From contig JAHLKH010000007.1 of assembly GCA_025526915.1 (NCBI GenBank), positions 217,335 to 281,334 on the forward strand: a stretch of DNA of 64,000 nucleotides. The letters are read 5' to 3'. The notes below the pieces were generated by a model, which worked only from the letters and a program-made list of their open reading frames with translations, ran no database searches and was not told the DNA's origin. Shown in pieces: positions 44,098 through 56,001 of the stretch (its first letter is position 1; each line of letters opens with the position of its first letter). Position numbers and translations under genes: made by a program. Source of the stretch: Entophlyctis helioformis (taxonomy: Eukaryota > Chytridiomycota > Chytridiomycetes > Chytridiales > Chytriomycetaceae).

Positions 44098-47000
44098 TTA
44101 GAAAAAGTGACCCGTTAGGTCGATCGGGAGGTGCCCCGATTCAAAGAGTTGGTAGTCAAACAAGTCACTGTGTGGGATGCAGGTCAAGTGACTTGAGGGC
44201 AGGCTGTCTGCGTGCTGGTCGCAGCTGGACGACGGATGGTCCGTGTCTTGAACGCTGCTGTACAGCACGTCTTGAATACCACAGGACGGCAGGCTGATCT
44301 GGTCCCATGAGGCCACATGCGACTTGAAGTGTTTCCGCGTTTGAGGCTGTGGGACAACAGGCGGAGCATCTCGTGCACGCAGCTTGATGGCAGTATGCAT
44401 TCTTGCGATGCTTTTGAGGTGCTCTGGCGTGGCTGGATTGCTGTCGGCTTTGGTGTGTGTCAAGTAGAGCGGCCGGTGTCCAAAGAGCAGATGCCACAGC
44501 GCGACCATCCCAATGTTGGTGGCTCCAAGCACATCGCGGTGGTAGACAGTCTGCATGGTATGCACTCGTAGCGTCGCAGGTTGGTGCGGTTCTCGTATGG
44601 GATCCGCTGCTTGCACTGCGGGCACATCTGGCTGGTCAGGTTCTCGTTGCAGCGGTAGATCTGTGTGTGTGTGTGTGTGCATGATCGTGTGGTCAGTTGG
44701 TGCACAGATGGATGGATGGATGGACAGTGTGGCATCAGACGCACATAGGCATATCCAGACGACCGCAGATGCCTGATGAGAAACTTCTCAAACACAGCGT
44801 GCCGGCCACCTTGGCCTGTAAAGTCGATGCCAAATGCCCACACAACGGGAATGTTGTCCTCTGTCGACTTTGTTCGGTCGACAGGGAGGCCTTGAGATGC
44901 AGCAGATGCGCGCTTTCCAGTGGTCGATCCTGCCAGCTTCATGATGCCCTCAAGAGCGTTTCCGCGAATAGACGTGCTGTTGCTGCACATGGTGAACCGC
45001 TTGGCCTTGACCTTCTGTGGAATGCCATGTCATGCCATGCCATCCAGTGCAATCAGCAGGCGATCAAGCAGTATGGCGGTCATGGCAATGGACATCCAGA
45101 AACAGAGAAACCGTACCCGTGCATTCAGGAATGGTGTGCAGTAAGCATGGCAGCGCAGATCCCAAAAGGCTCTCTCGCCTGCTGAGACGCCTGGATTGGC
45201 ATGCTTTGCTGTCTTGAATGCAATGGCCGCCTGGATGTCAGCAGCCTTGGCAAGTCGGTCATCAAACCTGGCGCAAGAGACGGGCACTGTGAGTTGATCT
45301 GGTCAAGAGTGCGCGTGGCAGAGTCATTGCATGCATACCACCGCTGAAAGATGCCCTCAGCATGTGCCATGCCAGAGGAGAGCACGTAGTTGGACTCGAG
45401 CGTATACGAAAAGTCTCTGAGGTCGACCAAGATGCTGGACGCGCCATACAGGTACCGCTTGCCCCAATCAAAGCTGACAACACGAACAGACTGGTAGCCT
45501 TGGTCAGTGAACAGATTGTTGGCGTTGATGATGTCACGCAGTCGCTGCGAGGCGTAAAAGTTGCGCTGGGCCTGTCGTGCCATGACATGAGTGAGGAATG
45601 TGCAGTGCATGTGCACCAATGCGCGAGGTTGGCATGCAAGTGGCTTACAGGATTGGGTGCTTTTGGCTTGGTGGCTGATGGGTCGGCTGGATCGGTGGCT
45701 GTGGATGGCATGTCAGTCGGTGTGGACAACAAGTGCGCGTCTGGATTGGTACAGCAACTCACATGTGACGTCCATGTGATCATGAGCATCACCAGCAAGA
45801 CTGAGTTGCTGGGCTGAAGACGCCGCGTTGGGACCTGCAGATCAAGGCGGATGTCAGAACCAATGTGTGCACCATCGCATTCAAGTGCGCCACATACTGC
45901 GAGGCGACTCTGGACGGTCTGTGCGAAAGTCCAGAGTCAGCTGAGAGACGCTGTATCCATCGGTCTTGATGCTGCCTAGTCTGACAGCCTTGGTTGGTCG
46001 CGCTGGGGGCAGGGCTTTGATCGCAGCCTGGATGTAATCCTCGCGCACCTTGCCAACCAGAAGGAGTCTCTTGGCCTCAAGAGTCGCATCGGCAATGGCG
46101 TCTGCTCTGGCCTTGGCAGCCGCGTCCATCTGGACCTTAGCGTCTGCAGGCGTCTGGAAGCGTCGTGTATCCGAGGCGAGTCCGGGGAGGAGAATGTCGA
46201 GAACGCAATCCTCGCGGCTTGAGCTGAAAGCGGCTTGTATGTCCTTGTTGGATGACGCAAGAGTCAAGGCTTGCGAGCCAGGCTCTTTGAGAAGAGTGGT
46301 TTGTAAGTATCAAATCATGTAAGCATGGCATAACCAAGTGCGACCTACTGCTGATCGCAGCCAAGAGACGCTTTTGCAAAGCCTGCAATGCCGCGTTGTT
46401 CTTGGTTGGCTTGCGATCCTTTGGGTTCCCTATCACCGACCAAAACAGAATGGTCTCGGTGATATGAACAAACGGGTCCCGATTCGCCGCCTCAGGGCAT
46501 AACTTGATCACTGTTTCGCCGGCCAGCTTGCGCAGCCGGTAGAACTTGCCTATTTCCGACAGCGACTTGTTGAGCAAGATCGCCGCAAGCCTGACCAGCT
46601 GTTGGGGGATCCCAGCAATGGCTATGCCCTCTGTGTCTGAAGGTGTGCTGGATGCCGCGTCTGTGGTGGCCTCGTCCCTCTCGCCACATGGCTTCTTGGT
46701 CGCGGTGCAATCGGTGGGCGACGAAGAGCTAGACAGGGCCCTCTTGCGACCTGCCGCAGGAGGTGCAGCATCCAGAGTGGCTTGTGGTGCAGCGTCAAGA
46801 TCGGCCGGCGATGGGGCATCCTCAGCGACCAGTGGCATGGCGTCCTCAGCGACCTGTGGTGTGGCATCCTCGGCGGCCAGTGGCGTGGCATCCTCAATGG
46901 CTTTGGTCATGGCCGCGACTGATGCCACGACCTCCTCCTTTGATGCGCCGGGCATCAGCTGGTGGGCAGCAGCAAGCACGAGCATCGACTGGTTCGAGAT

Positions 47001-47372
47001 GACATGCACTGCCAGCATGGTGCAGATATCTCGGGCCAAGTAGCTGTAGATGTCATTGGCCGCTTTCCCACACAGACCAACAGCCAGCTTGCATGGCAGG
47101 ACTGCCTTGTCCAAATCTGTCTGGATCGCGCTCGTCTGGATCGTGTCCATCTTGTCAGCATCCATCATATCCATGCCCATCATGTCAGCATCAGCCATGT
47201 CTGCACGCACCTTGCCTGCATTGGCGTGCACCATGCGCCGCGTCCAGTTACGGTGAACAATCAGTTGCATGACGGTGACCAACCATGCGTTGGTGGTGTC
47301 CATGTTTGATCGCGGCTTTGCCATGCGACCATTGCCAACAATCGTGACAATGTGGCGTAGGAGACATGCCAC
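44098..47372 (-). CDS. Fanzor (eukaryotic TnpB-like RNA-guided nuclease)
   Basis: At least seven exons are seen. The N-terminal part (47,372-46,350) is helical, with an Asp/Ala/Pro repeat and a basic NLS-like GRKRALSSSS...TKKPCGERD. The RuvC core follows. RuvC-I is VVSFDWGKRYLYGASS (about 45,470). A central segment WAFGIDFTGQGG is followed by RCNENLTSQMCPQCKQRI, with Glu displaced next to the zinc finger, as described for Fanzor. A CxxC...YECIPC zinc finger lies at 44,635-44,550, and RuvC-III is HRDVLGATNIG (about 44,525). Chytrid Fanzors are active RNA-guided DNA endonucleases. One base seems to be missing between YECIPC and HRDVLG (about 44,550), so this copy may be broken or mis-assembled. 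The true start may lie further upstream. Confidence 0.82.
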
Positions 47373-47615
47373 AGACGTCTCGCCACCGGATCTGCTGCTG
47401 GTCAGTGCTGTGAGGAGTTGATTGGCAGTTGGAATGACTGCTGCTGCTTCTGCTCTGCTTCTGCTTGCTGCTCGTGCTGCTCATGCTGCTCGTCATCCTC
47501 GTGATTCTCATGCTGCTCGTCGTCCTCGTGATCCTCATGATCGTCATCGTCCTCGTGGTCATCATGATCATCATCATCCTCGTGGTCGCGATCGTCCTCA
47601 TGGCTGTCAGGACCG

Positions 47616-50600
47616 TCAGGGTTTGGGGCCATTGGGCTGCTTGGGCTTCTTGACGTGTCCGAGCGAGCAGAGCTCAAGCACTGTGTCCTTTGAGAGGATC
47701 ACAGAATCCCCATAGAAAGGGATTTTGCCCTTGCGACCATGTGGACCAACGCCGTACATAAACCGGACCATGGTGTCCTTTTCCAGCACACAGTATCCTG
47801 CCAAGAGCGCAGCCTCCGTCTTGCGGTCAAGTTTCTCGCGATCAAGAAAGCAGTAGTTGGTCTTTCCATCGCGGGTCCACTTGAAAACGCGATAATCGAG
47901 TGGCAGTGGCTCATCTGACTCGAGCTTGAGCAGTACTTCGAGAACAGCGCCAAGCATCACAATCCCGACATGCCGAGCGCCGACGATGAACGTGTAAACC
48001 TTGGAAATGCAGGCTAGGACAACCATGGCGATGGTTTGCTCTGCTGATGGTGGTTTGGCTGGAGGGCCCAACAACTTTGCGCTTGCTGGATTGTCTGAAA
48101 CCATCTCCTGCACACCTGTCAGCAAACACAAAGCCGAGCATGCAGAGCAGCATGGCGATCAACCCCCATACCTTCAGATCCACGATCATATTGGGGCGAT
48201 GTTGCTGCGTGTTTGTCTGAGCCTTTGGTGCTTTGGGATGCTGCTGTGCCTCCTGCTCGCGCTCGGCTCGTGCTCTCCTTCTCCTTGTCTTTCTCCGTGC
48301 CCTCCTTTGTTGGTGCTTTGAAATTGGCGGCTGCAGGAAGAGTCTGGCAGGCCCCTTGTTGGTAGTTGCCCATCTGGACAAGCTCATTGTGCAAGGTGCG
48401 TCTTGCATGAAATGCGTATCTGCCAGCAGAATGCATGTCAGCAAGCACAATCAAGGCACGCGACATGCCATATGCCACTTACGCCTGTGTCTCGTCCTCA
48501 GATTGAGCCTGGCGGGCTTGCTTGCTTGCATCCTTCTTGAGCTCCTTGATGATCTCATCTGCCTTGGCCTTCTCTGCACGCTCTTCTTGCTCCTTCTTGA
48601 ATACAGCCTGTCTGGCCAGTGTGACAAGGTATGGCTCCTGCCGTGTTTGGATGCAATCTTAGGCGTGCATTCTGAATGTGCACAAGATGCTCACAATCAC
48701 AAGCCTGCAGTTCAACTCACGGTTGTCTTTGTGTCTTGAAGCACATCAATGTAGAGGATCTTGTCGCGATCTGTGCCATCAGCTGCGGCTGGAGATGGCA
48801 GCAGCATCTTTGGCGCTTTCGGTGGCTTGCCGACCTGTCAAGTCAAAGCATGAGCAGGTGCATCAAGCCGCCACATGCAAACAGAGCATAGAAATGCAAA
48901 GACGCACTGGAGCCCTGTCAATGATCAGTTCAGCGCGTCCGTTGCTTGTTGATACTGCTCAGAAAGTGCCAGCGGCTTTGTGAGGTGTATCGGTGGACTG
49001 GCAGATAATACTGCAGTAGGCTCTTAGATTCATGGTTACATGGAGCAGAGGGTTCGGATCTACCTGCAGTAGGGCTCTTAGAGAGCAGCTGGGAAGATGG
49101 CATTGCGCGTAGCAGGCAAATGGCAATTGGCGGGTCGCGTGCCGGTGCCGCGGCTTACAGGCTTGAAGTCGTCCGGGCTGTGTTTCTTTTGCATTCCAAG
49201 AGATTCAGCGTATCTACGGCCTGTTTTTGCGAATGGCAGCGACAGCCTTTCGAGTCGCGATCCGTGTGCTCTTTCTGCGGTGCTGTTTAGCCTTGCGGTT
49301 GCCTGCCAGAAGAATGCCGTGATTGATTGTGAATACACAAGTCGCACTGTGCCAAACAAATGCAGAGCGAACCTGGCTTCCTTGAACGCCTGAATGGTGC
49401 ACATGCGATGCCTGGATACCTCTTGAGCCGTTCCTGCAGTCTCAGGATCACCATCTGCTCGCCCAGTGATGGATCAAGTCAGCCATGCTCAAAATCAGCA
49501 ACAGCATGCAGTGGACAGTCAAGACACGCATCCAAGCCACCCAAAACTCACAAAGGCGTGTAACAGGCTCTGCTCAGCTGGGCTGAGTATCTCATATCCT
49601 TTTGTAGCGAGATCCTTCTCGTGCACAGCCTGGAGCAGCTGCTTGCTTGCATTCTCGCAGATATCAGCAAGAATGTCGCGGCCGTTGATGCTGTCATTGG
49701 CAAGCTGATCTGCTGTGCACCGGAGGATGCAGCCAAGCACGACACGGCAGCCATTGAATTCGCCAAAAACGCCGTCCATCCGCCTTGTGCTGACAGTGTG
49801 GTTGGCGAGCTCTGTGACTGCGTCCCGTGTGATGTGCCAAACCGCACGACTGGCATTTCCCTTCAGCTGCTGTGCCGTGTGGCTCAAGCAGCAGTCGCTG
49901 TAGGCCGTGCATGCAGAGGCAGATCTGCCAGTGGCATCCATCAGAGTCAGTGCCACAAGAATCCTGCAGAGATCGCAGCCGTGCCTACCTGTTTTGGGGC
50001 AAGATGGTCCTGTTGGCAGTGATGCTGTTGCCATTGGATGGTGCATGCATTCATGTCAATGCCATGCTGTCCAAGTGCATCCAAACCAAGACTTACTGCC
50101 GCATCTGTCCTGCAAACACACTGGCATAATGGCCACATGCTGGGGCTGTGATCTCTCCAATATCGGCTCCTCTCTCGTCACGGTTGAGAAACACCGCGAA
50201 GGCATTGCTGAATGACTGAGCAAGAGGCTTGCCGCCAATCTTGTACATCTGCCACATGAACGCAATCTTGATGACATGCACAAACATTCTGGCAATGTCG
50301 GGGTCTTGGAGGCATTCACAGACATCCGCGACAGAGATACCCAGCTGCTCTGCCTCCAACCGAATGCATGCCATGATGCACTTTGCAGCCGTGACGATCC
50401 CTTTCAAGTCCACATCGCAGCATCACGAGTAAGTCAAGGTCGCAGTGCATGACATCCAAAAATGCAAAGCAGGCAAGCCAACCTACCAATCCCAACACAA
50501 TGGAAATAGTCGTTGCTCGCCATTGCGGCCACCAACTGGCAGACAAAGGGAATGTCTGGCAAGCCTAAGGCGGCTGCAATGGAGGCAATCCCATGGTGAT

Positions 50601-51444
50601 TGTAGGATCGCATTCTATTGATCTGCCCACTGCGCAGTTGCAGCAGCAGGACAGGGCAATAGCCGGCACAGTGGAACACCAGATCGGAGTCGCCACTGAT
50701 GACAATGACTGGCACATTGCTGTCAAGAAGGCGCGTGAGCCATGGATTCTAGAAGCATGCAGAAGGCCGACCAACCTTGCTTCGCGGGAATGGCGTGCAA
50801 TGCAAACATCCGCCTCGTTCTTGCAAAGGCACACAGATGACCCGCCTTTGAAGTATCCCAGAAGACTGCCCAAGGCCCTCGAGATGGCCGCCTTACGCTC
50901 GCGTGTGAGGGGGTATGCCTTCTGCAGGCGCTGCATCTCGTTTCTGGAATGGCATTGAGTCAGTACAGCATGCAGATCAACAGCAGCAAGTGGCACACCT
51001 CGAGAGCTTGCCGCTCTTCTGGCCGGCATTTCGCTTGGCTGCCTCAGCCATGAGAAAGGATGCCGCCTCCAATGCCGCCCAGGCCCGCCCGGCATAAGCA
51101 GCTTTGGTGGCGGTGTTGAGCTGCGAGCCGTCAACGTGCAGCTGGACTGTGTGCAGCTGTCCAATGGCTGCGGCGAGGCTGCTGATGAGCGGCTCGAGTA
51201 GCAGCCTCCAGTCGTTGTCAGACTGGGGCGGCTTTGCGGCTGCTGCTCTCATAATGTCAATGAAGAGCAGGCAAACGATGTCGACATGGATGATGCAGCT
51301 GATGGGCTCGGAGTCGGCTGCTGCTGCTGCATCTGGCTGCTGCTGGGCAATGGCCTGAATGGCAGTGGGCAGAGGGGTGTCTGCTTTGTATGTCTTGACA
51401 CCACCTCTCTTGTCGATGGTGGGGAGACTGCCGTCGACTCCCAT
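47616..51444 (-). CDS. FEN1/XPG-superfamily nuclease with long C-terminal extension
   Basis: The start is MGVDGSLPTIDKRGG. The acidic nuclease core is built from exons 51444-50999, 50943-50808 and 50748-50487 and the exon from 50400 onward. It has IIHVDIVCLLFIDI, LHVDGSQLN, CLCKNEAD, VPVIVISGDSDLVFH and SNDYFHCVGIGIVTAAKCI, the XPG-I acidic cluster plus helix-two-turn-helix. After about 49,080 the frame continues through SKSPTAVLSASPPIHL to a stop at 48,925. A one-base shift there would carry it on through RAELIIDRAPVGKPPKAPK and a Lys/Glu-rich helix to a stop at 47,616. FEN-type enzymes cut 5' flaps. The close relatives are not recognisable, and the extension is new to me. It shares strand and reduced GC with Fanzor just downstream. 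Confidence 0.7.
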
Positions 51445-51742
51445 GCTCGTTGGTTTGTTGTTGCGTGTTGTTTTGTGTCGGTCGTTTTATGGGCAAGCTG
51501 CTCTTGTAATTATATCAGACTGATGGTTGGCAGCAACACATGGAGCACTGGTCTGTGTGTGTGGAATGGCATGCTCCTCAGAGAGAGAGAGAGAGAGCGT
51601 TGCACATGACTATGCATTCGCCCCTCTTTATTCATGGAGGACACACACGCACGGCCCAGCGAGACAGCAGGCGCTGCTGCCTGCACCACTGTCGTTGCTG
51701 TGCTCGCATCACGCAGTGTCTGCACTTCTCAAGGGCTCTCTA
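51445..51742. promoter_or_regulatory. Upstream region of the FEN-like gene
   Basis: About 300 bp separate the start codon of the FEN-like gene from the CCAAT-type repeat array. It includes a GA tract at about 51,580-51,598. No TATA box can be supported. Confidence 0.4.
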
Positions 51743-51855
51743 GATCGACCAATCACACCGATTCCACCAGGATCGACCAATCACAGCGATTCCACCAAGA
51801 GTTGACCAATCACACCGATTCCACCAGGATCGACCAATCACAGCGATTCCACCAG
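51743..51855. repeat. Four tandem 28-bp units carrying CCAAT boxes
   Basis: Units at 51743-51770, 51771-51798, 51800-51827 and 51828-51855 share the core GACCAATCACA and the end GATTCCACCA. They alternate CACACC and CACAGC, so the higher-order period is about 57 bp. Each unit holds a CCAAT box (ATTGG on the minus strand). The array lies about 300 bp upstream of the FEN-like nuclease start and just beyond the Derlin stop codon. CCAAT boxes bind the HAP/NF-Y complex, so a promoter role for the FEN-like gene is plausible but not shown. Confidence 0.75.
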
Positions 51856-51883
51856 GGGTAATGGTATGAGAACCGGACTGACT

Positions 51884-53147
51884 TTATCTCCGCTGTCGCA
51901 GCCCATCTGGGCCACCTGCGCCAGGAGCAGGGCCGCCAAAGCGGTACCCGCCAGGCGCAACACCGTCCAGCCCATCGTCGCCGTCGCCGTCGCCGTCGTC
52001 TGCAGGCGGCGCATGATCTGCCGCGTGTCCATCGTGCAGGTCTGCGTCTGCCAGAAGCTCCATGTCCACGTCTGCTGCATCGTCCAGACGTGCGTCGCGT
52101 GCAAACGCGGCCCGGCCCTCGCCACAGAGCACCTTGACCACGTCGGGTGCACTCAGCGGGCGGTGTCCGTGCGACCCGGCCATCCGCGGGTACACGTCCT
52201 CAAAGTAGTAGTAGATGTGGCCAACCACCAGACCAAGGCCGTCTGCCCACGGCACGATGCCGTGCAGGAGCAGCGTAAAGGCCATGAGCACCCACGGGAG
52301 GTAAGGCGCGTTGAACGTAAACAGCCCGAGGAAGTTGATGGCCACGGTTGGGTTGCGGCGGCACCACAGATACGTGAGCATGAACGTGAGCGACGAGGAC
52401 AGGAACGGGACGTGTTTGTCCGTGTCAAAGAGCGAGGACAGCACCTGGCAGTCGGCCGAGACACGGCATGTCAGCCATGTTGGCCAAAGGAGGCTGCCAC
52501 TGTGCTGTGGATCTGGCAAACATGGCCGGCATGGACAGAATGGCTTACAAGCATGGACGACGAGCCCAGGATCATCATCCACAAAAAGTCGGATCGTCGT
52601 CCTCGGAACGATCCCTCTTCTAGCATGCGACAGTACCGGACTCTGCAGCCACACAGTCGATCAGTCAGCCAGTCCAGTCAGCCAGTCCAGCCAGTCCAGT
52701 CAGCCAGTCCAGGTAGAGCCAGGGTAGAACGCACAGGAAGAACATGTGGAACAAAAAGTCAACCGAGAGGCCGCCAAAGTACAGAAACGTGGTGACGAGG
52801 CGCCAGTACTGTCATGTGCCGGCCAGTGTCAGTCGAGCATGCCAGTGCGTGCGCAGGTGCAGGTGCAGGTGCAGGTGCAGCCGAACACAGTGCAAGGGCT
52901 TGCCTGTCCTGCCCTCCGAACCAGCGGCCACGAGTAGAACAGATGGTACGGAGACACAAGGCCCAGTTGCTGCGAGGTACACAAGGTTCAAGGGTTCGTC
53001 AGCCAGCAAGCAAGCCAGGGCCGGCCTTGTCGACGACAAAGAGCCACGGCTTACACAGGCGAGCGTTGTGGCCACCACGGCCGACACATATGTGCGGCTG
53101 ATGATGGGGATGTCGTAGAACCATTCTTCGACGGGGAGCTGCGCCAT
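51884..53147 (-). CDS. Derlin (ER-associated degradation factor)
   Basis: The start [20 protein letters not shown] is the conserved Derlin N-terminus. [48 protein letters not shown] and the helices to [25 protein letters not shown] complete the rhomboid-like fold, followed by an acidic Asp/Ala tail. Derlins are inactive rhomboid proteases that help retrotranslocate misfolded ER proteins with Cdc48. The tail lacks an obvious SHP box. One intron appears to use a GC-AG pair (donor GCAAGC after GGACAG, about 52,903). The exon junction near 52,640-52,745 is approximate. Confidence 0.92.
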
Positions 53148-53337
53148 CTTTGCAGGGTGGAGTGTTAAGGAAACCACACAAAGCCACAATCGTCGAAAAT
53201 AGGGGGTTCATTGAGATCGTGGTAACGAATGCTGCTGCGACACAGAATGCGGCGGTGGGTGGCGATCGTCAAGCAGAAGATAGAGAAAGCGACAACAGGG
53301 GCGGCAGGCAGGCAGGCAGGCATGCGCACACGCACGC

Positions 53338-56001
53338 TTACGCCTTCTGGGCCATCAGGTTGAGGGCACTGCCGGCCTTGAACCAGCCAATCTGGCCCTC
53401 GTTGAAGGTGTGGTTGAGCTTGATGTCCAGCGTGGAGCCGTCCTGCTTGTGGACCTTGAGGGTCAGGCCCTTGCCGGGAGCAAACGAGGTGAGGCCAACA
53501 ATCGACACCTTGTCCGAGGGCGAGATGCGGTCGTAGTCCTTGGGGTCGGCAAACGTCAGGGGGAGCATGCCCTGCTTCTTGAGGTTGGTCTCGTGGATGC
53601 GGGCAAACGAGCGGACAATGACGGCAACACCGCCAAGGTGGCGGACCTCGAGAGCGGCGTGCTCGCGCGACGAGCCCTCGCCGTAGTTCTCGTCACCAAT
53701 GACGACCCACTTGATGCCCTGGGCCTTGTAGTCGCGGGCAGTCTTGGGCACGGGCTCGTACTTGTTCGTCAGAACGTTGAGCACCGAGTTGGCCTCACCG
53801 TTGGCCTCGTTGATGGCGCCAATGAGCATGTTGTTGGAGATGTTGTCCAGGTGGCCGCGGTACTTGAGCCACGGGCCGGCCATCGAGATGTGGTCGGTGG
53901 TGCACTTGCCCTTGGCCTTGATGAGGATCTCGGCCTTCTCAATGTCCTTGCCGTTCCACGCGGAGAAGGGCGTCAGGAGCTGCAGACGGTTCGAGGTCGG
54001 GGAGACGACCACGGCGACGTTGGAGCGGTCGGCGGGGGGAGCCTGGTAGGTGTTCTCGCCGGCGTCGTAGCCACGGGGAGGGAGCTCGTCGCCGTTGGGG
54101 GCAGCAAACTTGAAGTCCTTGCCGTCGGCGGTCTTGAGCACGTCCGTGACGGGGTTGAAGGTGAGGTCGCCCGAGAAGACCATGGCAGTCACGAGCTCGG
54201 GCGAGGCGACAAAGGCGTGGGTGGCGGGGTTGGCGTCGTTGCGGCCGGTGAAGTTGCGGTTGTACGACGTGATGATCGAGTTCTTGACGCCCTTGGCAAC
54301 GTCCTTGCGGTCCCACTGGCCAATGCAGGGGCCGCAGGCGTTGGCGAGCACGACACCGTTGGCCTTGGCGAACACGTCGCTGAAGCCGTCGCGCTCGATG
54401 GTGGCGCGGATCTGCTCGGAGCCGGGGGTGATGGTGAACTTGGCCTTGGCGGCGACGCCAGCGTCAAGGGCCTGCTTGGCCAGCGAGGCGGCGCGGGCCA
54501 TGTCCTCGTACGACGAGTTGGTGCACGAGCCAATGAGGCCGACCTTGAGCTCGGCGGGCCAGTTGTTCTTGATGAGCGTCTCCTTGAACTTGCTCAGGGG
54601 CGTGGCGAGGTCGGGCGTGAAGGGGCCGTTGATGTGCGGCTCGAGCGTGTTGAGGTCGATCTCAATGACCTGGTCGTACTTGGCGCCGGCGTCGGCGGTC
54701 AGGTTGTGCTTGAAGGCCGTGGCGTAGTCGGCGATGCCGGCGCGGTTGGTGGCGCGCAGGTAGTCGGCCATGCGCGAGTTGAAGGGGAACAGCGACGTGG
54801 TCGCGCCAATCTCGGCGCCCATGTTGCAGATGGTGGCCATGCCCGTGCACGAGATCGAGTCGACGCCCGAGCCAAAGTACTCGACGATGGCGCCGGTGCC
54901 GCCCTTGACCGTGAGGATGCCGGCGACCTTGAGGATGATGTCTGCGCGGGGCGTCGTGAGACACGCGCGTGAGACAGGCGTGCGAGGTGTGTGTGAGACA
55001 CTATCCCATCCACCATCCATTCCCTCATCGACATCCATCGACATCCACTTCACATTCCATTCCATCATCGACAGCGACACGCTTCCTCCTTACCCTTGGG
55101 AGAGGTCCAGCCGTTGAGCTTGCCCGTCAGCTTGACACCAATCACCTTGGGGCACTTGAGCTCCCACGGGATGTTGGCCATCACGTCCACGGCATCGGCA
55201 CCGCCGACACCAACAGCAACCATGCCGAGACCGCCGGCGTTGGGCGTGTGCGAGTCCGTGCCGATCATGAGACCGCCGGGGAAGGCGTAGTTCTCGAGAA
55301 TGATCTGGTGGATAATGCCAGAGCCCGGGCGCCAGAAGCCGATGCCGTACTTGGCCGAGCACGTCGACAGAAAGTCGTACACCTCCTTGTTGAGGTCCTT
55401 GGCACGCGCAAGGTCCTTGACACCACCGATCTGGGCCTCGATCAGGTGGTCACAGTGCACCGTCGTGGGCACGGCAACGGTCGGGAGGCCGGCAGACATG
55501 AACTGGAGAAGAGCCATCTGGGCAGTGGCGTCCTGGCAAGCAACGCGGTCGGGGCGGAGCTTGAGGTATGAGGTGCCACGCTTGATGTCCTGGTTGACGG
55601 CATCGTCGAGGTGGCCGTACACAACCTTCTCGGCGAGCGTGAGGGGGTGCTGGAGTCTGTGCGGCAAGGCAAGCAAGGAGCAGGCGGCAGCCGTGAGCAA
55701 GGCGCAATCAATCAATCGGGCAGCGATGGGAGGCGGCATCATCAGACAGCAGGCACGCCAGAAGGCAGGCACGCCGGCACGCACGAGACGCATACCTGTC
55801 GCGGACGACCTTGAGGTTGTCCTCGATGCGCTTGTAGTTGATGTACTTGTCCTTCTCGAGAACCGAGAGGGCGACCTTCTTGTCGGCAATGCTGGCAAAC
55901 GAGCGGGTGGACGCAGCACGAGCCGCTGTGGCACGGGTAGCCTGCGGTTGCCGCAGGCGGGCAGCGTGGGATCGCAGCGAGTGGGCCGTCGTCGTAGTCA
56001 T
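53338..56001 (-). CDS. ACO1: Mitochondrial aconitase
   Basis: Exons 56001-55796, 55656-55094 and 54941-53338 sum to 2,373 nt, or 790 residues. The Arg/Ala-rich leader ([17 protein letters not shown]) is a mitochondrial targeting peptide. Catalytic and cluster motifs are present: [38 protein letters not shown], the cluster cysteines in [11 protein letters not shown] and [21 protein letters not shown] and [12 protein letters not shown]. It interconverts citrate and isocitrate in the TCA cycle using a 4Fe-4S cluster. Codons end almost only in C or G, a bias suggesting high expression. A long antisense ORF is a product of that bias. Confidence 0.97.

Noticed and set aside
46546..47043. Plus-strand ORF opposite the Fanzor N-terminus
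   Set aside because: Antisense to the Asp/Ala/Pro repeat; repetitive Ala/Ser composition only.
51743..51855. Possible CRISPR array
   Set aside because: The 28-bp units abut directly with no spacers, and the genome is eukaryotic.
53410..54972. 520-codon plus-strand ORF
   Set aside because: It is the exact antisense of aconitase, whose codons nearly all end in G or C and so leave few stops on the other strand. Its Val/Gly/Ala-rich composition has no domain.
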